Shown in pieces: positions 10,432 to 20,984 of a stretch of 64,000 nucleotides of DNA. Within the stretch, counting starts at the first letter, position 1. Each line of letters begins with the position of its first letter. The notes under the pieces are model-generated. The model was not told the DNA's origin. It worked only from the letters and a program-made list of their open reading frames with translations, and ran no database searches. Where the stretch lies: contig JBAKBP010001595.1 of assembly GCA_037953745.1 (NCBI GenBank), forward strand, positions 79,501 through 143,500, in the 5' to 3' direction. Source of the stretch: Lithodes maja. Lineage: Eukaryota; Arthropoda; Malacostraca; Decapoda; Lithodidae. Made by a program: the position numbers and the translations under genes.

Positions 10432-10925
10432 CATCTCTAAATTGACCTTTATTTCATCTACGGTTGAGTTGGTGGAGAAAATATCCGCAAGTAGGTTAGC
10501 TTTACCTCGTGGGTCACTTACAAGATTGCCAGTCGGAGATTTTAATGGTGGAATGGATGAAGCAGTAGTGAAGTTGGATTTGAATGAGTTAAGAGTAGAC
10601 CAAAATATTTTGTTATCATTTGGATTATTTAGAAGTTTATTTGCCTGCTTGTGGAGAAAGTTTGATTTAGTTAGGTTTAATACAGTTTTGGCATGATTTC
10701 TGATGTTTCTAAAGTAATTAAAGACCTCATGTGTTTTTGATCTTGTGTATGCATTGTAGGCTATTGCTTTTTGTTCAGTTACTCTAGCACAATTATGGTC
10801 AAACCATTTAGGTGAATTAGATCTTTTACTGTACTTTTTATGAGGAATAAAAGTTTCCATTCCAATTTTTACAAAATCTTGTATGTGGCTCAAGGTGGAG
10901 TGTGCATCATTAGAAAAGAAAGAAA
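10432..10925 (-). pseudogene. Minus-strand LINE, linker upstream of RT
   Basis: An open frame (10893-10426) reads PKWFDHNCARVTEQKAIAYN, YTRSKTHEVFNYF and NPNDNKIFWSTLNS, the region between endonuclease and RT in LINEs. The equivalent in the LINE at 15756-17853 reads KKSWFTHACSTAVRNKEEAF and SQAFWHLAKNLSNN. No endonuclease domain is found further upstream, so the element is 5'-truncated near 10925. Confidence 0.75.
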
Positions 10926-10984
10926 TATTTACCCATTATTTTACAATATTAAAACATGCCCCTAAAATCATATTTTGTCATTAC

Positions 10985-11010
10985 CCTAACCTAACAACCT
11001 AACCTAACCG
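10985..11010. repeat. Short telomere-like CCTAA run
   Basis: CCTAACCTAACAACCTAACC resembles the complement of the arthropod telomere repeat TTAGG. A second short run in the other orientation lies at 11333-11355. Confidence 0.6.
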
Positions 11011-11073
11011 ACCCCCGCAGGGTTAGTATTGATATAGAATGTGGCAAAATACTAAAACTACGGTAAAAAAATT

Positions 11074-11602
11074 AAAGATAAATCTACAGTTATACTACCC
11101 CTATTTTGTCGCTATTCTGTTGGAACTAATGGGTTAATATTATTAGTAATAGACTTAGTATGGTTTGATGATGCGCGGAAATTAATATTTGACTTGAAAT
11201 AGGTACATTGAAGTATTACAAACTTTCGCAAACCCATAAACAGGGAACGTGAGCAGGGTTTAGACCGTCGTGCACCCATAAACAGGGAACGTGAGGGGGA
11301 GTTTAGACCATCGCGGAGACTGGTTACTTTTCGGTTAGGTTAGGTTAGGTTAGGCTAATGTTAAAAATACTAAAATGCGACTGTCCTCGGTATTAAACAA
11401 CACTGTATATCAAATAAAAACTAAAAACTAAAACATTTCCTGAAAAACTCTTATCTGGTTGGTGATCATTTTTATCAAAATATGTTTTTTTCCAGTTTCC
11501 GCATCTGCTGAACCATCCAAAAACATGCTAAAAGGCGTGTTTTGAAGGGGGGAGGTGGTGGGGGGTAGTGGGGGAGGGTAGTATAACTGTAGATTTACCT
11601 TT
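11074..11602. mobile_element. Inverted-repeat (foldback) element, ~0.53 kb
   Basis: The ends are inverted copies of about 27 bp: the left contains AAATCTACAGTTATACTACC (near 11080) and the right GGTAGTATAACTGTAGATTT (near 11578). Inside, CCCATAAACAGGGAACGTGAG occurs twice (near 11236 and 11275), followed by a TTAGG run. No ORF. Target duplication not resolved. Confidence 0.65.
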
Positions 11603-11753
11603 AGAACATTATATCCCATACGTGACCTAAAATCCAGTTTGTCCGACGATTTTTAAAAGTATTATTTATGTTTTCCTTGGCTGTTTGGTTTTTAGGTGTT
11701 ATTTTATGAACCATGTCGGAAATTTCAAAACAAACCTTATCCATCAATCTTAA

Positions 11754-13664
11754 TGCTGGGGTCACACATTCACGTATATCGCTCCCGTATGCTCCCGTCA
11801 GGCGTGATCGCCAATTTTGTGTAATGACGGGCGTAATCCGGCCGTGTACGCCCATATAGAGGAAGACTATTGCACTTCCCGACATACGTACCGTAACGGG
11901 GCCAGTGTTATGTCAGACGTAATGTAGTCGTATGGAGCTACGTATGTGCTTGCGACTTGCGTAAGCATGTCCCCGTTAGTCCGCCTGGGCTGCCCGATTT
12001 GCGGGAACACAGGCCACGCCCATGGCCACGCCCCCACAAGACCTACGTAGCTGAGGCCGTACGTCTTGTGAGTTTGTAGGCATTACGTGGACCATGTCCG
12101 GACAATCGTAGGCACACCCGTCTGTCCAAACACAGACAAAGACAGTCTTTGTCAACCACGTAGGTCTGGGTTGGAATCTGGGAACTACAAAAGGGCAGGA
12201 ATGGCCACACCATTCCCATTCCCAGTCCTTCGTCGGCACCATGAACAATATCGCGGAATTCATCCTGGAGTAGTTCAATTTTGTGAACGCCCTTTATAGA
12301 GGAAAGACCATTCATCCTTGTAACCTTTAACCCGCTGAGTGCCAGCTAATTTTGACGGTGTGCTTCTGCCAGTGCCAGAGTTTTTTTTTTTTTTTGGCTA
12401 AATCTATCAAGTTGGGAGAGAAAGGAAGGATAATGGTAACAAAAACACTCCCCTTGTCCATTTTCGCCAGAAATCAGGTCCCCGATGGTCCCGAAAGTAG
12501 CTGGAAAGACACTATATACTACAGAGACTTTTATGGTATCGGAATGTATGGGTGGGAGGGTGGGTGGTTTTCGGGTTGGTTGGGGGAAGGTAGAAGGGTA
12601 AATTGACTTGTGTTACACATATGAAGCCGATTGGTGAGGTAGTTTCGCCACCACGGATTTTCCTTTGTTTCCTTATCTTCGTACGGATACGCTGGAAGTG
12701 GGTGGTGGGAGGCGGTTGGGGGTGTGGTGGGGGGAAGGCAGAAGGGTAAGGGACTTGTCACACAAATATGGAACCGATTGGTGAGGTAGTTTCGCCGCCA
12801 CAGATTTTCCTTTTTTTCCTTATCTTCGTACGGATACGCTGGAAGTGGGTGGTTGGAGGTGGTTGGGGGTGTGGTGGGGGGAAGGCAGAAGGGTAAGGGA
12901 CTTGTCACACAAATATGGACCCGATTGGTGCAGTCGTTTCGCCGCCACAGATTTTCCTTTTTTTTCCTTCTGACGGGACCGACAGTCAGCGAGTGGGTGG
13001 GAGGAGGGATTTGAGATTTTTGTGGTGGGTAGCCTAAAGGGTAAGGTACATGTGGTAAACATATGAAAGCCATAGGTGCAGTCGTTTCGCTGCTACGATT
13101 GTTTTCGGCAGGGTGCAGAGGGTGGCAGGGTTGGCTTGTTGGTTGCTGCTCCGGTGTGGTGAGAGGTGTGACTGGAGTGTCCCCCGCTGGTCCCGTTGTC
13201 CCCCATGACCCCCACCGTACAACGGTGCCGCGTCTTCCCGCCAACCGGCAGTGCGGCGGTTCTGCCAGATGCGCCCGGACTTACTTTCACTCTCCCGTTT
13301 TACGTGAACATTGTACGATTGGCGGGAGAAACTTACGTTTTACCTGTCTAGCTGCTACGTTTTACGGGGCTGCACCCGTAAGACGTAGCAGCTAGCCAGG
13401 TAAAACGTATGCTTTCCCGACTTTTGACATACGTGAGCACGAGCCCCGTATCCGATTCGAAATCCAAAACATACCGGGCGACCTTGGCCGCACCAACCAC
13501 CTCCAAGACCAGCGTGGCTACGCCCGCCATGCGTACCAACCCCCACGACTAGACACAATTTCATTTAAGTTTTGCGTACTAAGCCCTTACGTTTTACGTA
13601 TTCGGTTGCCAACTACCAATAAACCTTCATACGGGAGCATATACGTGAATGTGTGACCCCAGCA
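11754..13664. mobile_element. 1.9-kb non-autonomous TIR DNA transposon
   Basis: The two ends are near-perfect inverted repeats of ~37 bp starting TGCTGGGGTCACACATTCAC (11754) and ending GTGAATGTGTGACCCCAGCA (13664). Flanks read TTAA on the left (11750-11753) and TTAG on the right (13665-13668), so a 3- or 4-bp AT-rich target site is possible; PIF/Harbinger-like or another TTA/TTAA-targeting superfamily are candidates. No transposase is encoded. The interior is rich in TACGT motifs and holds a ~145-bp minisatellite. Confidence 0.7.
12545..13095. repeat. ~145-150-bp minisatellite, four units
   Basis: Four diverged units are recognised by GGGTAAGGGACTTGTCACAC-type blocks near 12597, 12746, 12890 and 13040, each followed by GATTGGTG and TTTCGCCGCCAC blocks. 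The minus-strand ORFs covering the array (up to 237 codons) simply translate the repeat. Confidence 0.8.
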
Positions 13665-13668
13665 TTAG

Positions 13669-14590
13669 ACACCAAAGCAACAAAACATATTTGCTCGCTC
13701 ACGATCATATTTCCGGCAATTTTGACTGCCGTGGAATACAAAAATAAGTTTCCCCCCCCCCCCCCCCCCCATGACTTATTGTCATCATATATTATGATAT
13801 GTTGCCAGCAGGGGGCAAAAACAGCATATAACTAAAACAAAAGCGAAACCGCGAGCGTACGACCTATGCAAACATGACGACCGTAGCCCGGATACTACAT
13901 TCTTAGATTTTTTGTTAGTTATTTAGGGCGTATATTATAATGAATTACCGACGGTTTGGATATATATGGCAATAAAGTACATGACATAACTAATATATTT
14001 GGTATACCCGATAGTAGTGGGAGCGATGTTTTTTCATGATATATAAAATACCGGCCATAATACTCAAATACAATTTTTTGTATAGCTTCTATGGAGTTAA
14101 TGATTTTTAAAGTTCAGGTACGAAATTTATATAATCCTACAATAACTTAGTAAATTGAGTATAAACCACGATCACCGCGTAAACAGTCCGTAGACTACGA
14201 GAAACACAACACAAGAGCCAGGCGAGCCGAATGTTGTGTTGTAAGCTGATATTCTATTGGTCCATGAACTGCGTGTGGCAACGGTGACGTCACACCAACG
14301 TTTGGCATTTTATTGGTTGTTGCGAAACTGCGTGTGACGAGTGATGTCACTTAGATTTTCGTCTGAAATCGCAGTTTCGGCCATAATGGAATTGAGGAAG
14401 GGTTGCCCTCTGATCAGTGAAGTTCTTTTGATGTTTGAGGGCACTAGAAGATCGTTTACACGGTATTATTAACAGAACTTCAACCGTCGATAGTCAGAGG
14501 TTAGTTTGAATTATATTTCCTGACCATGAAGCCTCCAAGGTTAGTCTGATTTAATTTTGCTGATCATGAAACTTCCGAGGGTTAGTCTGA
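13669..14590. other. Unassigned AT-rich region
   Basis: Contains a C homopolymer near 13752-13770. A GTAGTGGGAGCGATG motif near 14014-14028 recurs in inverted form (CGCTCCCGCTACTA) near 19847-19860. I find no coding signal. Confidence 0.4.
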
Positions 14591-14594
14591 TGTC

Positions 14595-15755
14595 TCTGTT
14601 AACATCGGGGGTGTGGGGGCGGAGGCCCCCACTAAGGACACTCGGTTAAGTTAGGTTAGGTTGTTTGGTTAGGTTAATGACAATTTGGTGTTACTAGGAA
14701 CCTGCACTAGCTACGTGCTAACAGCGGGGGTGTGGGAGCTGCAGCCCCCCACTAAGGACACTAGGTTAAGTTAGGTTAGGTTGTTTGGTTAGGTTAATGA
14801 CAATTTGGTGTTACTAGGAACCTGCACTAGCTACGTGCTAACAGCGGGGCTGTGGGAGCTGCAGCCCCCACTAAGGACACTAGGTTAGGTTAGGTTGTTT
14901 GGTTATGTTAATGAAAATTTGGTGTTACTAGGAACCTGCACTAGCTATGTGCTAACAGTGGGGGTGTGGGGGCGGCAACCCCCACTAAGGACACTAGGTT
15001 AAGTTAGGTTAAGTAGTTTGGTTAGGTTAATGGCAATTTGGTGTTGCTAGGAACCTGCACTAGCTACGTGCTAACAGTGTGGGTGTGGGGGCGGCAGACT
15101 CCACTAAGGACACTAGGTTAAGTTAGGTTATGTAGTTTGGTTAGGTTAATGGCAATTTGGTGTTGCTAGGAACCTGCACTAGCTACGTGCTAACAGTGTG
15201 GGTGTGGGGGCGGCAGACTCCACTAAGGACACTAGGTTAAGTTAGGTTATGTAGTTTGGTTAGGTTAATGGCAATTTGGTGTTGCTAGGAACCTGCACTA
15301 GCTACGTGCTAACAGTGTGGGTGTGGGGGCGGCAGACTCCACTAAGGACACTAGGTTAAGTTAGGTTATGTAGTTTGGTTAGGTTAATGGCAATTTGGTG
15401 TTGCTAGGAACCTGCACTAGCTACGTGCTAACAGTGTGGGTGTGGGGGCGGCAGACTCCATTAAGGACACTAGGTTAAGTTAGGTTATGTAGTTTGGTTA
15501 GGTTAATGGCAATTTGGTGTTGCTAGGAACCTGCACTAGCTACGTGCTAACAGTGTGGGTGTGGGGGCGGCAGACTCCACTAAGGACACTAGGTTACGTT
15601 AGGTTAGGTTGTTTGGTTAGGTTAATGACAATTTGGTGTTACTAGGAGCCTGCACTAACTACGTGCTAACAGCGGGGGTGTGGGGCGGCAGCCCCCACTA
15701 TGGACACTAGGTTAAGTTAATGGCAATTTGGTGTTACTAGGAACCTGTATTAGCT
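14595..15755. repeat. ~119-bp satellite with TTAGG-like motifs
   Basis: About nine to ten head-to-tail units of ~119 bp, each containing CTAACAG, GTGGGGGC, CCCCACTAAGGACACTAGG, a TTAGGTTAGGTT-type run and TTGGTGTTACTAGGAACCTG. Units starting near 14717, 14836, 14948, 15067, 15186, 15305, 15425, 15544 and 15662 differ by few substitutions; five central units are almost identical, suggesting recent local amplification. It is interrupted by a LINE and resumes at 17854. Confidence 0.9.
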
Positions 15756-17853
15756 TTTTTTTTTTTTTTTTTTTTTTTCTATGTGATTGAGGGAGGCAAA
15801 AGGCATAACTGCCTATAGCGAGTGCCTCCCCCATAGTTGAAAGAGTGACAGGGCCAAAATCAAGGGACGTTTGAGCCAAAATGCCTGGACACACGGAGTT
15901 TGAAGCAATTTAAGTCATAGGAAGAGGGAAAGACTGATTCTGGGAGAGAGTTCCAGAGCTCAGATGTTGAGTAGAAGAAAGTTTGAGAGTAACGTTTCAC
16001 TCTTGGGTTGGAGAGTTGCACAGAGTAGGGGTGGGATTGAGTTGCAAGACGGGTACCACGTGCCCTACGTAAAGGAGGTGGTATGCACTGGGATAGCTCT
16101 GAGGAACACTGATTATTATAGTAGCGATAGAATAGCGAGAGAGATGCAACATTGCGGCGGAGAGAGAGAGATTGCAGAGAGTTGGTGAGTGGACGGGAGT
16201 TAATGATACGAAAGGCCTTCCTTTCAACTTTGTCTAGGAGAGCGGTGTGAGAGGAACCTCCCCACACATGTGAACAATACTCAATACAAGGGCGCACTAT
16301 GCCCCTGTACAGAGCAAGAAGCTGTGCAGGGGAAAAGAACCCCCTAAGGCGATTGAGCACACCCAGCTTCTGGGAGGCTGCCTTAGCAAGACTGGTAATA
16401 TGGTCCTTCCAAATGAGAGCAGAAGAAAAAGAGACACCAAGAATATTGAGAGAAGATGAAGGGTTGATTTTTGTATTGTTGAAGAATAAGGGATAGTCCG
16501 CTGGGAGATCCTGACGGGTAGATAGATGGAGAAATTGGGTTTTGGAAGCATTAAAGTTAACAAGGTTTTCTCTGCCCCAATTGGAAATAGTATTTAGATC
16601 AGAATTTAAGAGTTCTATGGCTTCATTACGTTTGTCGTTGAGGGATTGCTGGCTGGGGCGTTCTGAAAAACTAATGGAGTAGTGTAAGGTTGAGTCGTCT
16701 GCGTATGAATGGATGGGAATTAAGGTACAGTTAAGGAGATCATTTATAAAAATTAGAAAGAGAATAGGAGATAGGACAGAGCCCTGAGGAACACCGGAGT
16801 TTATAGGGTGAGGAAGTGAACAATGGCCGTCCACAACCGCAGCTATGGAACGGCCGGAAAGGAAATTAGAGACAAAGGCACAGATGGAGGGATAGAAACC
16901 GAAGGAGGGTAGTTTAGAAATTAAAGATTTATGCCAGACTCTATCGAAGGCTTTCGATATGTCTAGTGCAATAGAAAAAGTCTCACCGAAGTCCCGAAAG
17001 GAGGATGACCAAGAGTTAGTAAGATATGAAAGAAGATCACCAGTAGAGCGACCCTTAAGGAAGCCATACTGGCGATCTGAGAGCAGATTATGAGAAGAGA
17101 AATGCTTAAGAAATTTGGAAGCAAGAATAGTTTCAAAAACTTTAGAAAGACAAGAGATAAGAGCAATTGGACGATAGTTGGAGGGTTGAGAGCGGTCACC
17201 CTTCTTTGGGACAGGTTGAATGTGAGCAAACTTCCAGCATGAAGGGAAGACGTTAGAGGATAGACAGAGACGAAAGAGTTTGCCTAGGCAGGGAGTCAGC
17301 ACGGAAGCACAGTTTTTGAGAACAACAGGAGGAACACCGTCCGGACCGTACGCCTTATTAGTGTTAAGCCCAGAGAGGGTAGAAAGTACATCTTTAGAAG
17401 AGATTAGGATATTAGGCATAAGTAAGAGAGAGGAGGGCGGAGAGGGAGGAATAGCACCGGAATCATCCAAGGTGGAGTTTCTAGCAAAAGTTTGAGCGAA
17501 GAGTTTAGCTTTGTCAGAGGAAGAAGTGATGGTTGTGCCATCAGAGTGGGAAAGGGGAGGGAAAGACGAGGAAGAGAAATTGTTGGAGAGGTTTTTGGCT
17601 AGATGCCAGAAAGCTTGGGAAGAGCTAGAGTTGGATAGTTCAGTGCATTTATTATTGATGAAAGAGTGTTTGGCAAGTCGAAGAACAGATTTGGCTTGAT
17701 TCCGGGCAGAAACATATGAAGAATGAGAGTCTTGAGTTTTAAGGCGTCGGTACCGTTTGAATGCTTCCTCCTTATTGCGGACAGCAGTAGAACAGGCGTG
17801 AGTAAACCAAGATTTTTTAGCATTAGTCTGAGAGAAAGAGAATGGTATGTATG
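15756..17853 (-). mobile_element. 5'-truncated poly(A) LINE inserted in satellite
   Basis: A minus-strand LINE whose poly(A) tail appears as a T run at 15756-15778 and whose 5' end is cut near 17853. Satellite sequence flanks both sides, with a short duplicated TAGCT (15751-15755 and 17854-17858), as expected for target-primed reverse transcription. Its 3' sequence (from CACTGGGCC-like to TCACATAGAAA) recurs as a short copy at 23283-23607. Confidence 0.85.
15860..17851 (-). CDS. LINE reverse transcriptase, 5'-truncated but open
   Basis: An uninterrupted reading frame of about 660 codons runs from the 5' truncation near 17851 to a stop at 15860. No ATG initiates it, because the endonuclease half and true start are missing. 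In order it shows a pre-RT helical linker (KKSWFTHACSTAVRNKEEAF), then NKAYGPDGVPPVVLKNC, SNYRPIALISCLSKVFE, motif A LDISKAFDRVWHK, GVPQGSVLSPILFLIFINDL and the catalytic SYADD box. The thumb-like region follows (LNILGVSF, YRGIVRPCIEYCSHVWGG), ending RNVASLSLFYRYY and LWNSLPESVFP. All RT catalytic aspartates are present. It resembles arthropod Jockey/CR1-group RTs; exact clade not determined. Lack of stops suggests a young copy. Confidence 0.85.
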   Translation of the reverse strand, partial: YIPFSFSQTNAKKSWFTHACSTAVRNKEEAFKRYRRLKTQDSHSSYVSARNQAKSVLRLAKHSFINNKCTELSNSSSSQAFWHLAKNLSNNFSSSSFPPLSHSDGTTITSSSDKAKLFAQTFARNSTLDDSGAIPPSPPSSLLLMPNILISSKDVLSTLSGLNTNKAYGPDGVPPVVLKNCASVLTPCLGKLFRLCLSSNVFPSCWKFAHIQPVPKKGDRSQPSNYRPIALISCLSKVFETILASKFLKHFSSHNLLSDRQYGFLKGRSTGDLLSYLTNSWSSSFRDFGETFSIALDISKAFDRVWHKSLISKLPSFGFYPSICAFVSNFLSGRSIAAVVDGHCSLPHPINSGVPQGSVLSPILFLIFINDLLNCTLIPIHSYADDSTLHYSISFSERPSQQSLNDKRNEAIELLNSDLNTISNWGRENLVNFNASKTQFLHLSTRQDLPADYPLFFNNTKINPSSSLNILGVSFSSALIWKDHITSLAKAASQKLGVLNRLRGFFSPAQLLALYRGIVRPCIEYCSHVWGGSSHTALLDKVERKAFRIINSRPLTNSLQSLSLRRNVASLSLFYRYYNNQCSSELSQCIPPPLRRARGTRLATQSHPYSVQLSNPRVKRYSQTFFYSTSELWNSLPESVFPSSYDLNCFKLRVSRHFGSNVP

Positions 17854-18085
17854 TAGCTACGTGCTATGTGCTAACATCGGGGGTGTGGGGGCGGCAGCCC
17901 CCACTAAGGACACTAGGTTACGTTAGGTTAGGTTGTTTGGTTAGGTTAATGGCAATTTGGTGTTACTAGGAACCTGTATGAGCTATGTGCTAACAGCAGG
18001 GGTGTGGGGGCGGCAGCCCCCACTAAGGACACTAGGTTAGGTTGTTTGGTTAGGTTAATGGCAATTTGTTGTTACTAGGAACATG
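17854..18085. repeat. ~119-bp satellite, continuation
   Basis: About two further units of the satellite at 14595-15755, with the same CCCCCACTAAGGACACTAGG and GGTTAGGTT blocks, on the far side of the LINE. Confidence 0.85.
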
Positions 18086-18371
18086 CTCTAGTAGGTAAAG
18101 GTTCGTCTTGTATCCTACGCACTGGGTACTAGGAACCCACACTAGCTGGTAGGTATAGGTTAGTCTTGTATCCCATGTAGCCTACTGGGTACTAGGTACA
18201 CCTATTATACCTGATAGGTCAGCACCCGTAATTACGTTATCACTGCCTTGACAGCATGATCATGTTAGCGGGACCGATGTTTTTCACACTCCCCTTCAAT
18301 ATTATAATTGTTTCCTGTGTTTAGGCTAGTGATGTTTACTTTCACCACCTTCAACAGACAACAGTAGGCTA
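18086..18371. other. Unassigned, small duplication
   Basis: GGTACTAGGAAC or GGTACTAGGTAC and GTCTTGTATCC occur twice (18100-18205). The rest contains no feature I can name. Confidence 0.4.
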
Positions 18372-18375
18372 TTAA

Positions 18376-18854
18376 CCTCTGAAGTGCGCACGGGGGTAAT
18401 TGAAAACCTCCCCCTGTGCTGACGTATTTGAGGTTTTTCGTCACTAAAATATTCATTGTACCATTAATAGCATTAATAATTATCCATATGCGCCTATTAT
18501 GGGTTGATTATAAAGGTATTAACCTGAAACAACAATAAAACGAGTGAAAACAGCGTTTGGATGGTCAAAATCGGAGATATAGCCCGCGAGTTGTATAATG
18601 TATGGGTGAGGCAAGCTACCTTCCCGCCAATTTTCCCCAAGGCCACTGCGACACAGTCGATCGATACTCTCTCTCTCTCTCTTGCACTCGATTGCTATCA
18701 GTGATGACAACACCCTGCTTGCAACTCGCTAATGTTAGCACGAAAATATACCTCAGAATAAGGGAATAATAGGGAAAATAGGTGATAACTGGGGGATAGG
18801 AGGAAAGTGGGGAAGGAGGGGAGGTAGAGGACTGAGATTTTGCATGGCCCAGGG

Positions 18855-18893
<39 letters not shown>

Positions 18894-18988
18894 CGATGTC
18901 AAAAGTTGATTTTTAATTTTACTTACTCAGGAGAGTCTTCCCGCAGTCCGCCGGGGGAACTCTTAAGAGTCTTCCCGCAGCTCCCGGG
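18376..18988 (-). mobile_element. TTAA-bounded MITE, family 1 (copy C)
   Basis: About 613 bp between TTAA at 18372-18375 and 18989-18992, in reverse orientation (CCTCTGAAGTGCGCACGG at left, CCCGGG at right). It contains a ~33-nt A tract and the GGCCCAGGGGC motif. Confidence 0.85.
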
Positions 18989-19339
18989 TTAAACTCCAAC
19001 AGTTGGGAACGATATGAAGTGTGAACATATGGGAAACAGCGTTGGTTACAACGGGAGGATATAATCAGGCTGCAGCATTTATTATTCATTATGGGAACAA
19101 TTTATTAAATTTAGACACGGGACCGGGAGCGATAATTTATCGATCGAGTTGGTGGGTTCGTGACGTCATCCATGGCGATGACGTCACTTCCAGCCTGCCA
19201 CTCACAAACGGGTTTGGCCAGCCAATCACAGCTAATCTTCCAGTATGTTTTGATCGTATCAGCTGTTCTACCTTAACCCCATATTTCAACCCCGCTCTTT
19301 CCCTGATATACTTCATGCCCTCCCCAGCTATCGGGGTAC

Positions 19340-19757
19340 ATATTTTGGTCAATATACAGGAGGCGCTACAATATAGGTAGCAAAATTATAATGGTAGTTT
19401 GGGATTCCTATCATCATATGCTTCATTTATATATACTTTTTATCCCCGGGAAAAAAAATAATAATCTTGGGTTTTTTATTTTTGTCTTGGATTTGTTTTT
19501 ATTTGTTTTATTAACCTAACCTAACCTAACCTAACCTAAATGTATTTGGTGGCTATTAGGTTAGGTTAGGTTTTTTTGGTTAGGTTAATGACCAAAACAA
19601 AAAATCCCAAGAAAATAAATGAAAAATCCCAAGATTTTTTTTTTTTCCCGGGGATAAAAAGTATATAGAAATGAAGCATATGATGATAGGAACCCAAAAC
19701 TACCATTCAAATTTTGCTACCTATATTGTAGCGCCTCCTGTATATTGACCAATATTT
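19340..19757. mobile_element. Foldback MITE with telomere-like loop
   Basis: Inverted arms of about 110-120 bp: GGTCAATATACAGGAGGCGC at 19347 against GCGCCTCCTGTATATTGACC ending at 19750, extending through CATATGATGATAGGA-type and CCCCGGG blocks. The loop (19500-19590) contains four CCTAA units and, further on, TTAGGTTAGG runs. ATATTTT occurs directly on both outer sides (19340-19346 and 19752-19758), possibly a target duplication. No ORF. Confidence 0.75.
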
Positions 19758-19758
19758 T

Positions 19759-20137
19759 TAATATTGTTGTGGCAAGTGAAGTTATTATTAGGGACACAAT
19801 GAAAACAGGAAACCAATTATACTATTGAAGGGGAGTGGGAAAAAATCGCTCCCGCTACTATAGAATTTGCCATATATTTGCCTAAATAATATTTCGACCC
19901 GGTGTTAAACTGGATAAATTCCGATAGTTGTCACGGTATAATAATACTCGACCGGCGACATTGATTAATATTAGTTTCCCTATTATTTTCCAGTCCCTTG
20001 ACCAAATACCAAACCGCTGCTCAACTTCTTTCAAATTCGCTCACCGATAAATCCTCATTCAAGTAAGATCCTTCCTATGTTGGCCTGCTTTTGTTCATAT
20101 TGTTATCTGCTTTAGCGGAGTTATTTATGAACATAAG
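19759..20137. other. Unassigned AT-rich region
   Basis: Apart from the inverted GGGAGCG block related to 14014-14028, I see no recognisable feature before the LTR boundary. Confidence 0.4.
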
Positions 20138-20390
20138 TGTTATGCCCTGTTTTTCTACAGGATTAACTTGGGTAATGTGAGTTCTAACTGACTGGGTATA
20201 GAAGGTTGCATGCACAAAACAAGGTATGAGGAATAGAGAACACAAAATAAACACACGGTAACACGACACACGATCACCTTTATTTAGGGACACACTTCTA
20301 TATGTTGTTTGATGATGATTAATCTGACGCATAAGAAGATATGAATATTTGTAAAAGACAATTTATAGAAGTTAAACAAACTAGCATTAA

Positions 20391-20931
20391 CCCGGGAACT
20401 GCGGGAAGACTCTTAAGAGTTCCCCCGGCGGACTGGGGGAAGACTCTTAACCTCTGAAGTGCGCACGGGGGTAAATGAAAACCTCCCCCTGTGCTGACGT
20501 ATTTGAGGTTTTTCGTCACTAAAATATTCATTGTACCATTAATAGCATTAATAATTATCCATATGCGCCTATTATGGGTTGATTATAAAGGTATTAACCT
20601 GAAACAACAATAAAACGAGTGAAAACAGCGTTTGGATGGTCAAAATCGGAGATATAGCCCGCGAGTTGTATAATCTATGGGTGAGGCAAACTCCTTTCCC
20701 GCCAATTTCCCCCAAGGCCACTGAGACACAGTCGATCGATACTCTCTCTCTCTCTCTTGCACTCGATGGCCATCAGTGATGACAACACCCTGCTTGCAAC
20801 TCGCTAATGTTAGCACGAAAATATACCTCAGAATAAGGGAATAATAGGGAAAATAGGTGATAACTGAGGAATAGGAGGAAAGTGGGGAAGGAGGGGAGGT
20901 AGAGGACTGAGATTTTGCATGGCCCAGGGGC

Positions 20932-20984
<53 letters not shown>

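Noticed and set aside
12531..13244. 237-codon minus-strand ORF with repeated Pro/Tyr blocks
   Set aside because: Translation of the ~145-bp minisatellite inside a TIR element; nothing outside the repeat supports a gene.
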